DNA of 35,759 nucleotides from an uncultured Gammaproteobacteria bacterium. Its GTDB lineage: Bacteria; Pseudomonadota; Gammaproteobacteria; Pseudomonadales; UBA5518. Position 1 is the first letter of the stretch. Each line of letters begins with the position of its first letter. Below the pieces are notes generated by a model that saw only the letters and a program-made list of their open reading frames with translations, had not been told where the DNA came from and ran no database searches. The stretch spans positions 1 to 35,759 of the forward strand of contig CAIYPF010000208.1 in NCBI GenBank assembly GCA_903928015.1, written 5' to 3'. Below, piece by piece: positions 1 through 8,643 of the stretch. A program made the position numbers and the translations under genes.

Positions 1-276
1 ATCCGCACGCACCCTGTGACGGGGAAGCAAGGCATCTTCGTGAATGCTTCCTTCACCACGCGTATCTGCGAACTCTCGAAATCGGAGAGCACCGCCCTGC
101 TGCAGTTCCTCGCCGCGCACGTGGCGAAGCCGGAATTCACAGTGCGCTGGCGCTGGAAGCCCTTCGATCTCGCGTTCTGGGATAACCGCCTGACGCAGCA
201 CTACGCCACGGCCGACTACGCGCCGCACCGACGAGTGATGCACCGCGCCACCATCCTCGGTGACCGGCCGCGTTGA
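1..276 (+). CDS. TauD/TfdA-family 2-oxoglutarate-dependent dioxygenase, 3' end only
   Basis: The frame is open from the first base, so this is the C-terminal 91 residues of a gene that begins outside the window. The family consists of non-haem Fe(II) dioxygenases that hydroxylate a substrate such as taurine or an aryloxyalkanoate at the expense of 2-oxoglutarate. The visible part holds the diagnostic end of the double-stranded beta-helix. [10 protein letters not shown] contains the distal iron-binding His, and the later RRVMHRATI contains the Arg that binds the 2-oxoglutarate carboxylate. The HxD half of the iron site lies upstream and cannot be checked. The substrate cannot be inferred from this fragment. 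The gene converges on the TonB-dependent receptor gene, with a GC-rich hairpin between their ends. Confidence 0.88.
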   Translation: MRTHPVTGKQGIFVNASFTTRICELSKSESTALLQFLAAHVAKPEFTVRWRWKPFDLAFWDNRLTQHYATADYAPHRRVMHRATILGDRPR

Positions 277-285
277 GCGTGACCC

Positions 286-305
286 GGCGGGGCGAAGGCC
301 CCGCC
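286..305. terminator. GC-rich hairpin between convergent genes, possible bidirectional terminator
   Basis: GGCGGGGC, loop GAAG, GCCCCGCC forms a perfect 8-bp stem in the 36-bp gap between the stop codons of the converging dioxygenase and receptor genes. Neither side has a clear T-run, so it is not a textbook intrinsic terminator. Its position suggests it insulates both transcripts. Confidence 0.5.
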
Positions 306-312
306 GCCCGCC

Positions 313-2727
313 TTACATGCTGTAAACCAGATCCACACCCCACATCCGCGGCTGTATGCGCCAGCCGGGGGTGGAGTTCACGGCCGAGCCGTTGCCGAAG
401 ATCGTCATCACTTCCTCGTCCGTGAGGTTGGTGCCCCAGAGGCCCACTTCCCACTTCGCGTCCTCGCTGAACCAGGAGATGCGCGCGTTGGTGAGGCCGT
501 AGTCGGGTACCTCGCCGTCGGTGACGGCGATGCGGTCGTCGGACCAGGTGTAGTCGGCGCGCGCCACGATCTGCCCCTTGCCGGAGAGTGGCCAGGTGTA
601 CTGCGTACTCACGGCGAACTTGTTCTCCGGGGATTCGGCACGCGGCTCGCCGGTGCGGTCGTCGGCCTCGGTCTCGCCCGCGGCGGGGATGATCGTGTAC
701 TTGGTGAACTCGGTGTCGAGCCAGGAGTAGTTGCCCGCGACGAGCCAGTTGTCGGTCAGCATCCAGGCGACTTCCAGCTCGAAGCCCTTGCCCTCGGCGT
801 CGGCGTTGCGGAGGTTGTAGCTCGGGATGGGAACGCCGACGAGTTCCAGCGTCTGGAGGTTGTCGTACTTGTAGAAGAACAGTGCGCTGCTGTACTGCAC
901 TGCGCCCTCGAGTAGCTCCCCCTTCAGGCCGATCTCGTAGTTCATGACCTCTTCTGCGTCGTAGGAGCTCTGGATGCCGGGGCCGAAGTTCAGGCTGTTG
1001 AAACCGCCCGACTTGAAGCCGTTGGCAATGCTCGCGTAGACCATGGTGTCTTCGCTGAGGTGGTGATCCAGCACCAGGCGGCCCGACCACGAACCCCAGT
1101 TCTGGCTCTCGCTGCTGTCGAGCAGCGGCTGCCCGCCGTTGAAGAAGGCGAGGCCGAAGGGAATGCCGGGCTCGCCCGGGCCGGGCTCGATCAGGTAGTT
1201 CTGGTAGGCGGTGTAGAGATCGAACTGTTTTTCGTCGTAGGTGTAGCGGATGCCGCCCGTGAGGTTGGTGGAATCCGTGATGCTCCAGGTGGCGTCGGCA
1301 TAGCCGGCCAGGCTCGAGTAATCCCCCTTGCTGTCGACTTCCTCGTTCCATGGCGCGTCGTAGCCGGCCGCCACGCGCGGGCGCAGCGAGTTCAGGATCT
1401 GGATGAAGCTCTTGTTCACGCCGGGCAGCGACGAGATGAAGAACGAGGCGGCGATGCCATCGCAATTCTTGTTGCGGCAGACCGGGCCGAGCAGTCCATT
1501 GAGTTGCGCGTTCGTGCCGTTGCGCGCGGCCTCGCGGAAGGCGGGTATCTGCTCCGGCGTGATGGTCTGGCCGAGCTGGCGGAACACCGGCGGCAACGCG
1601 AAGCTCTCGAAGGTGCTGACCAGGAACTGCGCCTCGGTGGTGTGCTCGAGTTCCTCGGTGGTGTAGGTGGCGCCGGCCGTCCATTTGACCGCATCGGTGG
1701 CGCCGGTAAGGCGGAATTCCTGCGAGAAGAACGTGCTCTGCTCGGGGTTGGACGAGGCGAAATAGAACATCGGGTTGTTGGAGCCGTCGAGGTCCTCCAG
1801 CAGCTTGCTGTCGACGTCACGCCAGCCGGTGATGCTGGTGAAGGTCATGTCCCCGATTTCATGGTTCAGCTCGAGGCTCGCGGAGGACATCTTGCGTGCC
1901 TCCTGCTGCTTGGGTGCATCCCAGGCGCCGGGGCCGAAGGTATCCCAGGTCTTGCCCGGGTTGGCGTTCTCGAAGGCCGCGGAGTTCAGCGTGCTCACCA
2001 CGCCGCCCACCTGGTCCATGTCCTCGTAGGAGTAGCGGAAAATCGCCTCGGTGGTCTCGGAGACATCCCACAGCACGGAGAGACGCACGTTCTTGCGGTT
2101 CTCCTCGTTCACGTCGTCGCCGTTCAGGTTGTCGAGGTAGCCATCCCGGCGCAGCACGCTGCCGGTGACGCGCATGGCGACAGTGTCCGAGAGCGGCATG
2201 TTGTACATGGCTTCGATGTTGCGACGGTTGTAGTCGCCGCCGGTGAGCTTCACGCGGGCTTCGGTTTCCTGGGAGGGTTTGTGCGTGATGATGTGGATCG
2301 CGCCGCCCGTGGCGTTGCGGCCGAAGAGCGTGCCCTGCGGGCCCTTCAGCACCTCGATGCGCTCCACGTCGACGAAAGCGGCTTCTGCCCCTGCGCCGCG
2401 CGCGGCATAGACGCCGTCGACGTACACCGCCACGGCGGGGTCCGAGCCGATGGTCCAGTCGTTGGTCTCGACGCCGCGGATGCTGTAGGTGGGCTGCAGC
2501 GTTTTGTCGTTGTTCATGTCGACGCCGGCGGTGAAGCGGCCGATGTCGGTGAGCGAGCGGGTGCCGAGTTTTTCGAGCGCCTCGCCGGAGAACGCCGTGA
2601 GCGCGATGGGCACGTCCATGACGTTCTCGGCGCGTTTCTGCGCGGTGACGATGATCTCCTCGATCACCTGGGCGTGTGCTGCGGTGCTGGCCAGTGCGAT
2701 GGCAATTGCGATGGTGCTGCGGCGCAT
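313..2727 (-). CDS. TonB-dependent outer-membrane receptor
   Basis: This 804-residue outer-membrane active transporter would import a scarce ligand using TonB energy. The open frame continues far upstream, but the ATG at 2727 is the likely start: AAGGAG lies just before it, and the product then begins with a 19-residue signal peptide ending in AHA. A TonB box (EEIIVTA) follows at about residue 23. Next comes a plug domain with ALTAFSGEALEKLG, the VYVDGVY segment and RIEVLKGPQGTLFGRNATGG, then a 22-strand-type barrel. A close cysteine pair (VCRNKNC) probably lies in an extracellular loop. The last residue is Met instead of the usual Phe, although an aromatic residue sits at the -3 position. 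It is the last gene of a minus-strand operon after an amino-acid permease and a PLP dehydratase, so an amino-acid-like or ectoine-like ligand is a reasonable guess. The ligand is not readable from sequence. Confidence 0.93.
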   Translation of the reverse strand: MRRSTIAIAIALASTAAHAQVIEEIIVTAQKRAENVMDVPIALTAFSGEALEKLGTRSLTDIGRFTAGVDMNNDKTLQPTYSIRGVETNDWTIGSDPAVAVYVDGVYAARGAGAEAAFVDVERIEVLKGPQGTLFGRNATGGAIHIITHKPSQETEARVKLTGGDYNRRNIEAMYNMPLSDTVAMRVTGSVLRRDGYLDNLNGDDVNEENRKNVRLSVLWDVSETTEAIFRYSYEDMDQVGGVVSTLNSAAFENANPGKTWDTFGPGAWDAPKQQEARKMSSASLELNHEIGDMTFTSITGWRDVDSKLLEDLDGSNNPMFYFASSNPEQSTFFSQEFRLTGATDAVKWTAGATYTTEELEHTTEAQFLVSTFESFALPPVFRQLGQTITPEQIPAFREAARNGTNAQLNGLLGPVCRNKNCDGIAASFFISSLPGVNKSFIQILNSLRPRVAAGYDAPWNEEVDSKGDYSSLAGYADATWSITDSTNLTGGIRYTYDEKQFDLYTAYQNYLIEPGPGEPGIPFGLAFFNGGQPLLDSSESQNWGSWSGRLVLDHHLSEDTMVYASIANGFKSGGFNSLNFGPGIQSSYDAEEVMNYEIGLKGELLEGAVQYSSALFFYKYDNLQTLELVGVPIPSYNLRNADAEGKGFELEVAWMLTDNWLVAGNYSWLDTEFTKYTIIPAAGETEADDRTGEPRAESPENKFAVSTQYTWPLSGKGQIVARADYTWSDDRIAVTDGEVPDYGLTNARISWFSEDAKWEVGLWGTNLTDEEVMTIFGNGSAVNSTPGWRIQPRMWGVDLVYSM

Positions 2728-2771
2728 GTGTGCTCCTTGGTGCAGGACTGTACCGGGCTGAGTGTAGGCGT

Positions 2772-4265
2772 TCACTGTGACAATGGCGGCGGCTCTTCGG
2801 GCTCGGCCTCGCGGCTGGCGTCGAAGACATCCCCCGCCGAGCGCATACCCCAGGCAAAGTAGATCACCAGCCCGAGAACGATCCACACGGCGAAGCGGAT
2901 CCACACCGCCTCGGAGAGCGCGGACATCAGCCAGAGGTTGATGGCGATGCCGATGATCGGGAGCCAGGGCGAACCCGGCGCCCGGAACTTGCGCTCCAGT
3001 GCGGGCTCCTGCACGCGCAGCGCGACCACCGCGAGCGAGACGGCACTGAAGGCGGCAAGCGTGCCGATGCTCACCAGATCCGCCAGCGCATCGAGAGGGA
3101 TGGTGCCGGCCAGCACCGCCGTGACCATGCCGAGCAGCAGTGTGGATGCGACGGGTGTGCCGGTGCGCGCGTGTATTGCGCCCATAAAGCGTGGCATGAG
3201 CCCGTCGCGCGCCATCACGTAGAGGATCCGCGTCTGGCCGATGGAGCCCACCAGCACGATGCCGAGGATGCCCACCACCGCCACTGCCGAGAGCAGCCAC
3301 GCGGCCACCGGGTGGCCCGTCATGTCGAGGCCGTGGGCGAGCGGTTCCTGGATGGTGCCGAGTTCCTTGGGGGGCACGATGCCCAGCAGCACGAAGGTCA
3401 CGGTCACGTAGAGGAGCGCGATCAGCGCGAGGCCGATCATGATGGCGCGCGGGAGATCGCGCTGCGGATCGACGCATTCCTCCGCCACGGTGGATACAGC
3501 ATCGAAGCCCACGAAGAGGAAGAACAGCACCCCTGCGCCGGAAATCACGCCCTGCCAGCCGAAGGGCAGGAACGGCGTGAAGTGCTCCATCTTCACTGCC
3601 GGCACGCACAGCGCCACGAACAGGACGAGGACGAGGATCTTTGCTGCCACCAGTCCGTTGTTGAAGCGGGCGCTCTCGCGGATGCCGAGCAGGAGAAGGA
3701 AGGTGGGCAGCACGATCGCGATCACCGCCGGCAGGTTGATCCAGCCGGTGCCGCCGCCGGGGATCGTTTGCCCTGTTGCATACATGAGTTCAGGAGGCAG
3801 TGCGAGGCCCACGCTTCCCAGGATCTGCCCCAGATAACCGCCCCAACCCGCGGCCACCGCGCTGTTGGCGAGGCCGTATTCCAGCAGCAGGTTCCAGCCG
3901 ATCAGCCAGGCGGCGAGTTCGCCCAGTGTGGCGTAGGTGTAGCTGTAGGCGCTGCCCGCCGCGGGGATGATCACGGCGAGTTCGGCGTAGCAGAGCGCCG
4001 CGATCGCGCAGGCCACTGCTGCCAGCATGAACGAGAGCAGGATGCCCGGGCCTGCGTGCGTGGCTGCCACGATACCCGGCATCACGAAGATACCCGCACC
4101 GATGGTGCAGCCGATGCCGATCGCCACCAGTGACCAGAGCCCCAGCACCCGTTTGAGTCCGCCGTGGGCCTTGCTGTGCTCCGCATGGCTGCGGCGCAGT
4201 GCCCGCACGGATTTGCGTCGCATCCAGGTGTAGAAGACGGGTTTGGAGGGCGGAGGGAGGCTCAT
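2772..4265 (-). CDS. APC-superfamily amino-acid permease
   Basis: This 497-residue inner-membrane protein belongs to the amino acid-polyamine-organocation superfamily, closest in pattern to the cationic amino-acid transporter (CAT/YfnA) group. TM1 carries the signature IGIGCTIGAGIF, the unwound helix whose backbone holds the substrate amino group. It is followed by the expected alternation of hydrophobic helices (about 12) and a charged C-terminal tail ending in a proline/glutamate-rich stretch. About 45 N-terminal residues with many basic side chains precede TM1. The gene lies between the dehydratase (55 bp upstream) and the TonB-dependent receptor (44 bp downstream) on the same strand. The operon therefore carries a ligand across both membranes and supplies an enzyme for it. 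No strong ribosome-binding site is seen before the ATG. Substrate specificity is inferred from context only. Confidence 0.9.
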   Translation of the reverse strand: MSLPPPSKPVFYTWMRRKSVRALRRSHAEHSKAHGGLKRVLGLWSLVAIGIGCTIGAGIFVMPGIVAATHAGPGILLSFMLAAVACAIAALCYAELAVIIPAAGSAYSYTYATLGELAAWLIGWNLLLEYGLANSAVAAGWGGYLGQILGSVGLALPPELMYATGQTIPGGGTGWINLPAVIAIVLPTFLLLLGIRESARFNNGLVAAKILVLVLFVALCVPAVKMEHFTPFLPFGWQGVISGAGVLFFLFVGFDAVSTVAEECVDPQRDLPRAIMIGLALIALLYVTVTFVLLGIVPPKELGTIQEPLAHGLDMTGHPVAAWLLSAVAVVGILGIVLVGSIGQTRILYVMARDGLMPRFMGAIHARTGTPVASTLLLGMVTAVLAGTIPLDALADLVSIGTLAAFSAVSLAVVALRVQEPALERKFRAPGSPWLPIIGIAINLWLMSALSEAVWIRFAVWIVLGLVIYFAWGMRSAGDVFDASREAEPEEPPPLSQ

Positions 4266-4320
4266 CTGCTGCTCGCGTCCCGGGGGCCGGGCTTATGGTT
4301 TGAGGGCATTCTACACACGC

Positions 4321-5304
4321 TCATCCTGCCGCCAGCACCTTGGCCAGCGTCGAGGACGCGATCCGTGCCCCGCAGATCAGCAGCACCACGCGCTTGCCGG
4401 CCCAGCGTGCGGGTTCGGCGAGCAGCGCGCCGCCGGCAAGCGCTCCTGCGCCCTCCACCAGCATCGAGTGCATGTCGATGTTCATGCGCAGGGATTCGCG
4501 TATGCGCGCCTCACTCACCAGCACCCAGTCATCGACCCAGTCGCGGCACATGGGGAAAGTGATGGAGCCTGGCTCGGCCCAGCCCACCGTGGCATCCGAG
4601 AGGGACTCGGTCCAGGGCACATCGAACAGATGTCCCGCCTTCACGGATTCGCTGATGACCGGGGAGTTCTCGGGCAGCACGCCGGTCACTTTGAGCGCGG
4701 GCTTGCGGGCCTTGAGGAAGGCCGCGATGCCGGAGACGAGCCCGCCGCCACCGACGGGCACGAGGATCTCGTCGATGTCAGCGAGTTGCTCCAGCAGTTC
4801 GACCGCGATGGTGCCCTGGCCTGCCACCACGTCGTGGTCGTTGTAGGGCGAGACATAGTGCCTGCCGCTGCGCTCGGCCTCCTGTCGGGCCAGAGCCTCG
4901 ACCTCGCCAGGGTCTCCGCCTACCAGTTTGAGGTGCGCGCCGCGCATCTCGAGCTGCGCGCGCTTTACCGGGGAGACCGTCTCCGGAACCCAGATCTCGC
5001 CTTTCACACCAAGGAGCGGCATCGCGTGGGCCATGGCGTTGGCGTGGTTGCCGGTAGAGGAGGTGACCACACCCCGCGCCCGCGTGGCGTCGTCCAGCGA
5101 GAGCAGCGCATTGAAGGCGCCACGCGCCTTGAACGAGGCCGTGACCTGCTGGTTCTCGAGTTTCATCCATGCATCCGCCCCCGTGAGCGCGGAGAGATAG
5201 CCGGAACGCTCCACCGGCGTGCGGCGGATCCAGGGCCCGATGCGAGCGGCGGCGGCGTCCACGCGGGCCGCGATCGTGGTGGCATCGAAGGAATCAGTGT
5301 GCAT
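4321..5304 (-). CDS. PLP-dependent serine/threonine dehydratase family, EutB/BhcB-like
   Basis: This 327-residue fold-type II PLP enzyme removes water (or an equivalent leaving group) from a beta-hydroxy amino acid, giving an enamine/imine. The ATG at 5304 is chosen over an in-frame upstream ATG because GGAG precedes it and the family homology begins there. TASFKARGAFN holds the Schiff-base lysine (K59). SSTGNHANA (about 82-90) and the glycine loop VGGGGLVSG (about 184-192) bind the cofactor phosphate. Near the end, the common SGGN motif of threonine dehydratases reads CGARI, as in divergent members. A EutC-type gene sits divergently 76 bp away. EutB/EutC (hydroxyectoine use) and BhcB/BhcD (beta-hydroxyaspartate cycle) are known pairs of this kind, so I prefer a role with that partner over biosynthetic IlvA. 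There is no C-terminal ACT domain, consistent with a catabolic enzyme. Confidence 0.88.
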   Translation of the reverse strand: MHTDSFDATTIAARVDAAAARIGPWIRRTPVERSGYLSALTGADAWMKLENQQVTASFKARGAFNALLSLDDATRARGVVTSSTGNHANAMAHAMPLLGVKGEIWVPETVSPVKRAQLEMRGAHLKLVGGDPGEVEALARQEAERSGRHYVSPYNDHDVVAGQGTIAVELLEQLADIDEILVPVGGGGLVSGIAAFLKARKPALKVTGVLPENSPVISESVKAGHLFDVPWTESLSDATVGWAEPGSITFPMCRDWVDDWVLVSEARIRESLRMNIDMHSMLVEGAGALAGGALLAEPARWAGKRVVLLICGARIASSTLAKVLAAG

Positions 5305-5380
5305 GGAAGGCTCCGGGCGGTGTGCGGGAGCGGCATGGTAGATTGCGCCCACTGCAGCTTGGAAGCACGCCGGAGACCTG
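5305..5380. promoter_or_regulatory. Divergent promoter region between the dehydratase and reductase genes
   Basis: These 76 bp separate two genes transcribed in opposite directions, so promoters for both must lie here or overlap the coding starts. GGAG ribosome-binding sites are visible for both genes. TAGATT at about 5339 could be a -10 for the plus-strand gene, but I see no convincing -35 and no clear operator palindrome. Confidence 0.4.
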
Positions 5381-6358
5381 ATGAGCGTCAGCATAGTGCC
5401 CGAATCCGCCATACGCCGTGCCGTGGGTGCCGAACCCGCCGCCCTCGATGCCATCTCCGAGGCCTTCGTTGCGCTCTCATCGGCCCGGGTCAGCATGCCG
5501 CCCGTGATCCGCGTCGACATCCACGCCGCCGGTGGCGAGGTGGACGTGAAGACCGCCTACATCAAGGGCCTCGATTCCTTCGCCATCAAGATCGCCTCGG
5601 GCTTTCCCGGCAATACCGCGCGCGGGCTGCCTTCAGGCAGCGGCATGATGGTGCTGATGAGCGCCGAAACGGGTTTTCTGAAATCCGTGCTGCTCGACAA
5701 CGGCTATCTCACCGATTTGCGCACCGGTCTTGCCGGTGCGCTCGCGGCACGCCATCTCGCCCCGCTCGATGTGCACACGGTTGGCGTGTTCGGCTCTGGG
5801 CAGCAGGCGCGCTGGCAGTTGCGTTGCCTGCGGCTGGTGCGGGATTTCCGCCGCGTGCTGGTGCACGCACAGACGGCAGCCAATCGCGCGCGATACGTCG
5901 AAGAAATGGAGGCCGAGTTCGGCATCGAGGTGCGTCCGGTGGACGATCCCGCGCAACTTGTGCGGGAGAGCCAGGTCGTGATCACCGCCACGCCTTCGGC
6001 GAACCCCTTCCTGCAGCCGCAGTGGTTGCACCCGGGACTTCACATCACCGCCGTGGGCGCCGATGGCGAGCACAAGCAGGAACTCGGGCACGGTGTGCTC
6101 GATGCCGCGTCCGTTCTCGCCTGCGACAGCCGTCGCCAGTGCGCGCAACTTGGCGAGATGCGCCATCTCGCGCCCGGAGCCATCGATGGCGTGGCCGAGT
6201 TGGGCGAACTGGCCGCGGGCCTGCGCCCTGGCCGCCAGCGTGAAGACGAGATCAGCGTCTGCGATCTCACCGGCGTGGGCGTGCAGGACACCGCGATCGC
6301 GCGGCTCTGCGTGGCGCGTGTCGAAGCACTGGGTCTGGGAACCGTTTTCGCCGGCTGA
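5381..6358 (+). CDS. Ornithine cyclodeaminase/mu-crystallin family reductase, EutC/BhcD-like
   Basis: This 325-residue cytoplasmic NAD(P)-dependent enzyme belongs to the family that includes ornithine cyclodeaminase, alanine dehydrogenase (archaeal), EutC and the iminosuccinate reductase BhcD. The substrate region has KTAYIKGLDSFAIKIASGF and LLDNGYLTDLRTG. The Rossmann motif GSGQQA is at residues 138-143. VGADGEHKQEL near residue 230 resembles the GSDAEHK segment I associate with EutC-type proteins. GGAG lies just before the ATG. Its partner is the divergent dehydratase: one enzyme would make an imine and this one would reduce it to the amino acid, or oxidise it in reverse. The ectoine hydrolase and deacetylase genes expected in a full eut/doe cluster are not in the window, so hydroxyectoine use is unproven. 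An SDR gene follows after 23 bp. Confidence 0.87.
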   Translation: MSVSIVPESAIRRAVGAEPAALDAISEAFVALSSARVSMPPVIRVDIHAAGGEVDVKTAYIKGLDSFAIKIASGFPGNTARGLPSGSGMMVLMSAETGFLKSVLLDNGYLTDLRTGLAGALAARHLAPLDVHTVGVFGSGQQARWQLRCLRLVRDFRRVLVHAQTAANRARYVEEMEAEFGIEVRPVDDPAQLVRESQVVITATPSANPFLQPQWLHPGLHITAVGADGEHKQELGHGVLDAASVLACDSRRQCAQLGEMRHLAPGAIDGVAELGELAAGLRPGRQREDEISVCDLTGVGVQDTAIARLCVARVEALGLGTVFAG

Positions 6359-6381
6359 GGGCCGGCGCAGGAGAAGCAAGC

Positions 6382-7158
6382 ATGGGTCGTCTGGAAAACA
6401 AGGTCGCCATCATCACCGGCGCCGCGCGAGGGCAGGGCGAACAGGAGGCGCGGCTGTTCGTGCGCGAGGGCGCGAAGGTGCTCATCACGGATGTGCTCGA
6501 TGCCGAGGGCGAAGCACTCGCCCGCGAACTGGGCCCCGCGGCCCGCTACCAGCATCTCGACGTGAGCCGCGAGGAGGACTGGGCCCGCGCCGTGGCCGCG
6601 GCGGCGGAACTGGGGGCGCTGAACGTGCTGGTGAACAACGCCGCGGTGGTGATGGCCAAAACCATCGAGGACACATCCCTCGCCGATTACCAGCGCGTGA
6701 TCGGCATCAACCAGGTGGGCACCTTCCTTGGCATCCGCAGCGTGATCGGGCCCATGCGCCGCGCGGGCGGTGGCTCCATCATCAACGTCTCCTCCATCGA
6801 CGGACTGCAGTCCAAGAACGGCCTGATCGCCTACAGCTCCAGCAAATGGGCCATCCGCGGACTCACCAAGAGCGCCGCGCTGGAACTCGGGCCGCACGGC
6901 ATACGCGTGAACTCCATCCACCCCGGCGGCATCGACACGCCGATGGGGAACCCGGGTTCGGTGTCCAGCGAAACCCTGGACCGTTTCTACACCCTGCAGG
7001 CCATACCGCGCGTGGGCCAGCCCGTGGAGGTGGCGTGGATGGCGGTGTTCCTTGCCTCCGACGAGGCGAGTTACTGCAGTGGATCCGAATATCCGGTGGA
7101 CGGCGGCTGGAACGCCGGCGCGCGCAACCCGCTTCTGCCCGGGGGTACGCTGCCGTGA
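6382..7158 (+). CDS. Short-chain dehydrogenase/reductase (classical SDR)
   Basis: This 258-residue NAD(P)(H)-dependent alcohol/ketone oxidoreductase has the classical motifs in place. TGAARGQG (about 13-20) is the nucleotide-binding loop, NNAA lies in the core strand, a serine sits in NVSSIDG, and the catalytic Tyr and Lys occur in YSSSK (Y151, K155). The GQGE variation of the glycine loop is common in 3-alpha/20-beta-hydroxysteroid dehydrogenase-like SDRs. AGGAG precedes the ATG. The stop codon overlaps the GTG start of the flavin monooxygenase by 4 bp. The two probably act in sequence: the SDR oxidises a secondary alcohol to a ketone, and the monooxygenase inserts oxygen next to the carbonyl. 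Substrate identity (cyclic ketone, steroid or terpenoid) is not readable. Confidence 0.92.
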   Translation: MGRLENKVAIITGAARGQGEQEARLFVREGAKVLITDVLDAEGEALARELGPAARYQHLDVSREEDWARAVAAAAELGALNVLVNNAAVVMAKTIEDTSLADYQRVIGINQVGTFLGIRSVIGPMRRAGGGSIINVSSIDGLQSKNGLIAYSSSKWAIRGLTKSAALELGPHGIRVNSIHPGGIDTPMGNPGSVSSETLDRFYTLQAIPRVGQPVEVAWMAVFLASDEASYCSGSEYPVDGGWNAGARNPLLPGGTLP

Positions 7159-8597
7159 GTGAGTTGCAGCAGCCGCGCGTGCTGATCATCGGCGCCGGCA
7201 TGTCCGGCCTGCTGATGGGCATCAGATTGCTGCAGTCGGGCAACACGAATTTCCGCATTTTCGAGAAGGGACCGAAGGTCGGCGGCACCTGGCGCGACAA
7301 CACCTACCCCAACCTCGCTTGCGATGTCTTCGCCGTCGCCTACACCTTCAGCTTTGAGCCCAACCCCGACTGGAATTACCGCTTCGCGCGCGGCGACGAG
7401 ATCCAGAAATACTTCGAGCGCTGCGAGCGCAAGTACGGGCTCTCGTCCTTCATCCGTTTTTCCAGCGCCGTTGCCGATGCGCGCTGGGAGGACGGGCGCT
7501 GGAAGCTGCGTACCGCAGACGGTGAGGAAGACGAGGGCGATGTGCTGGTCTCTGCCGCGGGCGCGCTGCACCACCCGCGTTACCCGGAGATACCGGGCCT
7601 CGGCGATTTCGCCGGGCCGTGTTTCCACACCGCGCGCTGGGACCACACAGTGGATTTGCGCGGCAAGCGGGTGGGCGTGATCGGCACGGGCTCCACGGCC
7701 TCGCAGGTCGTACCGGGCATCGTCGACAAGGTCGAGCGTGTGCATCTGTTCCAGCGCACGCCGCAGTGGGTGATGCCCACGCCGGATCAAAAGGTCTCGC
7801 AGGCCGAGCGCGCGCGGCGTCATCGCAACCCCTGGTTGCTGCGCCTGCAGCACAGGCTCGGGCTTTTTTTCATGCAGGTCTTCAGCCGCGCCGTACTGGG
7901 CAACCGGCTGTTGCTGCGCTACATCGAGGCGCAGTGCCGCGCCAACCTCGCCGCCATCCGCGATCCGGAACTGCGCCGCAAGCTCACGCCGGATTACCCG
8001 CCGGCCTGCAAGCGACTGGTGATCTCCGAAGACTTTGCGGCCGCCATCCAGCGCGAGAACGCCGAACTCGTCACGGATTCCATCGCGCGTATCGAGCCCG
8101 GTGGCGTGCGCACGGCCGACGGACGGCTGGTGGAGCTCGATGTGCTGGTGCTGGCCACCGGCTTCGAGCCTTACAAGCTCGATTTCAAGGTGACCGGTAC
8201 GGGCGGACGCAACCTTGCCTCGCGCATGGAAGGAAGCCCTCTCACCTACCGCACCGTGGGCGTGCCGGGCTTCCCGAACTTCTTCATGCTCTTCGGGCCC
8301 TACAGCCCGATCGCCAATATGTCGATCATCGAGAACTCCGAGATCCAGGTCGAATACGTGATGCAGTGCGTGGACCTGTTGCGCCGCGGTGTGCTGAGAT
8401 CGATGAGCCCGCGCGAGGACGTCTCGATTGCCTTGAAGGAGGCGATGCGCCTCGCGGTGCGAGACACCGTGTGGGCGGGAGGATGCAACAGCTGGTACCT
8501 GGATGCGGACGGTCAGCCGATCGTGTATCCGTTCCGGTTCTCGCAGTTCCGTCGCGAGCTTGCCTCGCCCGTGCTCTCCGAGTTCGACACGGCCTGA
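7155..8597 (+). CDS. Baeyer-Villiger-type flavin monooxygenase
   Basis: This 480-residue FAD/NADPH enzyme converts ketones to esters or lactones. The open frame continues upstream, but the GTG at 7155 is the credible start: it overlaps the SDR stop (GTGA) and is followed at once by the FAD-binding strand IIGAGMSG (G13-G18). GGTW lies at about 43-46. The Baeyer-Villiger fingerprint FxGxxxHxxxWD is intact as FAGPCFHTARWD (152-163), followed by the NADPH Rossmann motif GTGSTAS at about 177. The C-terminal half contains LDVLVLATGFEPY, the usual ATG motif of the second dinucleotide fold. The fingerprint separates it from plain N-hydroxylating or FMO-type monooxygenases. With the SDR it forms a typical alcohol-to-ketone-to-ester module. 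Confidence 0.93.
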   Translation: MSELQQPRVLIIGAGMSGLLMGIRLLQSGNTNFRIFEKGPKVGGTWRDNTYPNLACDVFAVAYTFSFEPNPDWNYRFARGDEIQKYFERCERKYGLSSFIRFSSAVADARWEDGRWKLRTADGEEDEGDVLVSAAGALHHPRYPEIPGLGDFAGPCFHTARWDHTVDLRGKRVGVIGTGSTASQVVPGIVDKVERVHLFQRTPQWVMPTPDQKVSQAERARRHRNPWLLRLQHRLGLFFMQVFSRAVLGNRLLLRYIEAQCRANLAAIRDPELRRKLTPDYPPACKRLVISEDFAAAIQRENAELVTDSIARIEPGGVRTADGRLVELDVLVLATGFEPYKLDFKVTGTGGRNLASRMEGSPLTYRTVGVPGFPNFFMLFGPYSPIANMSIIENSEIQVEYVMQCVDLLRRGVLRSMSPREDVSIALKEAMRLAVRDTVWAGGCNSWYLDADGQPIVYPFRFSQFRRELASPVLSEFDTA

Positions 8598-8643
8598 TGC
8601 GTCGGTAGCGGCGACGGGTGCCAAGGAAAAGGAGTCGGTTTTC

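Noticed and set aside
2728..3609. Upstream extension of the TonB-dependent receptor reading frame to 1098 residues.
   Set aside because: It is an antisense-free but out-of-frame reading of the permease gene, an artefact of high GC. The real start at 2727 has a ribosome-binding site and signal peptide.
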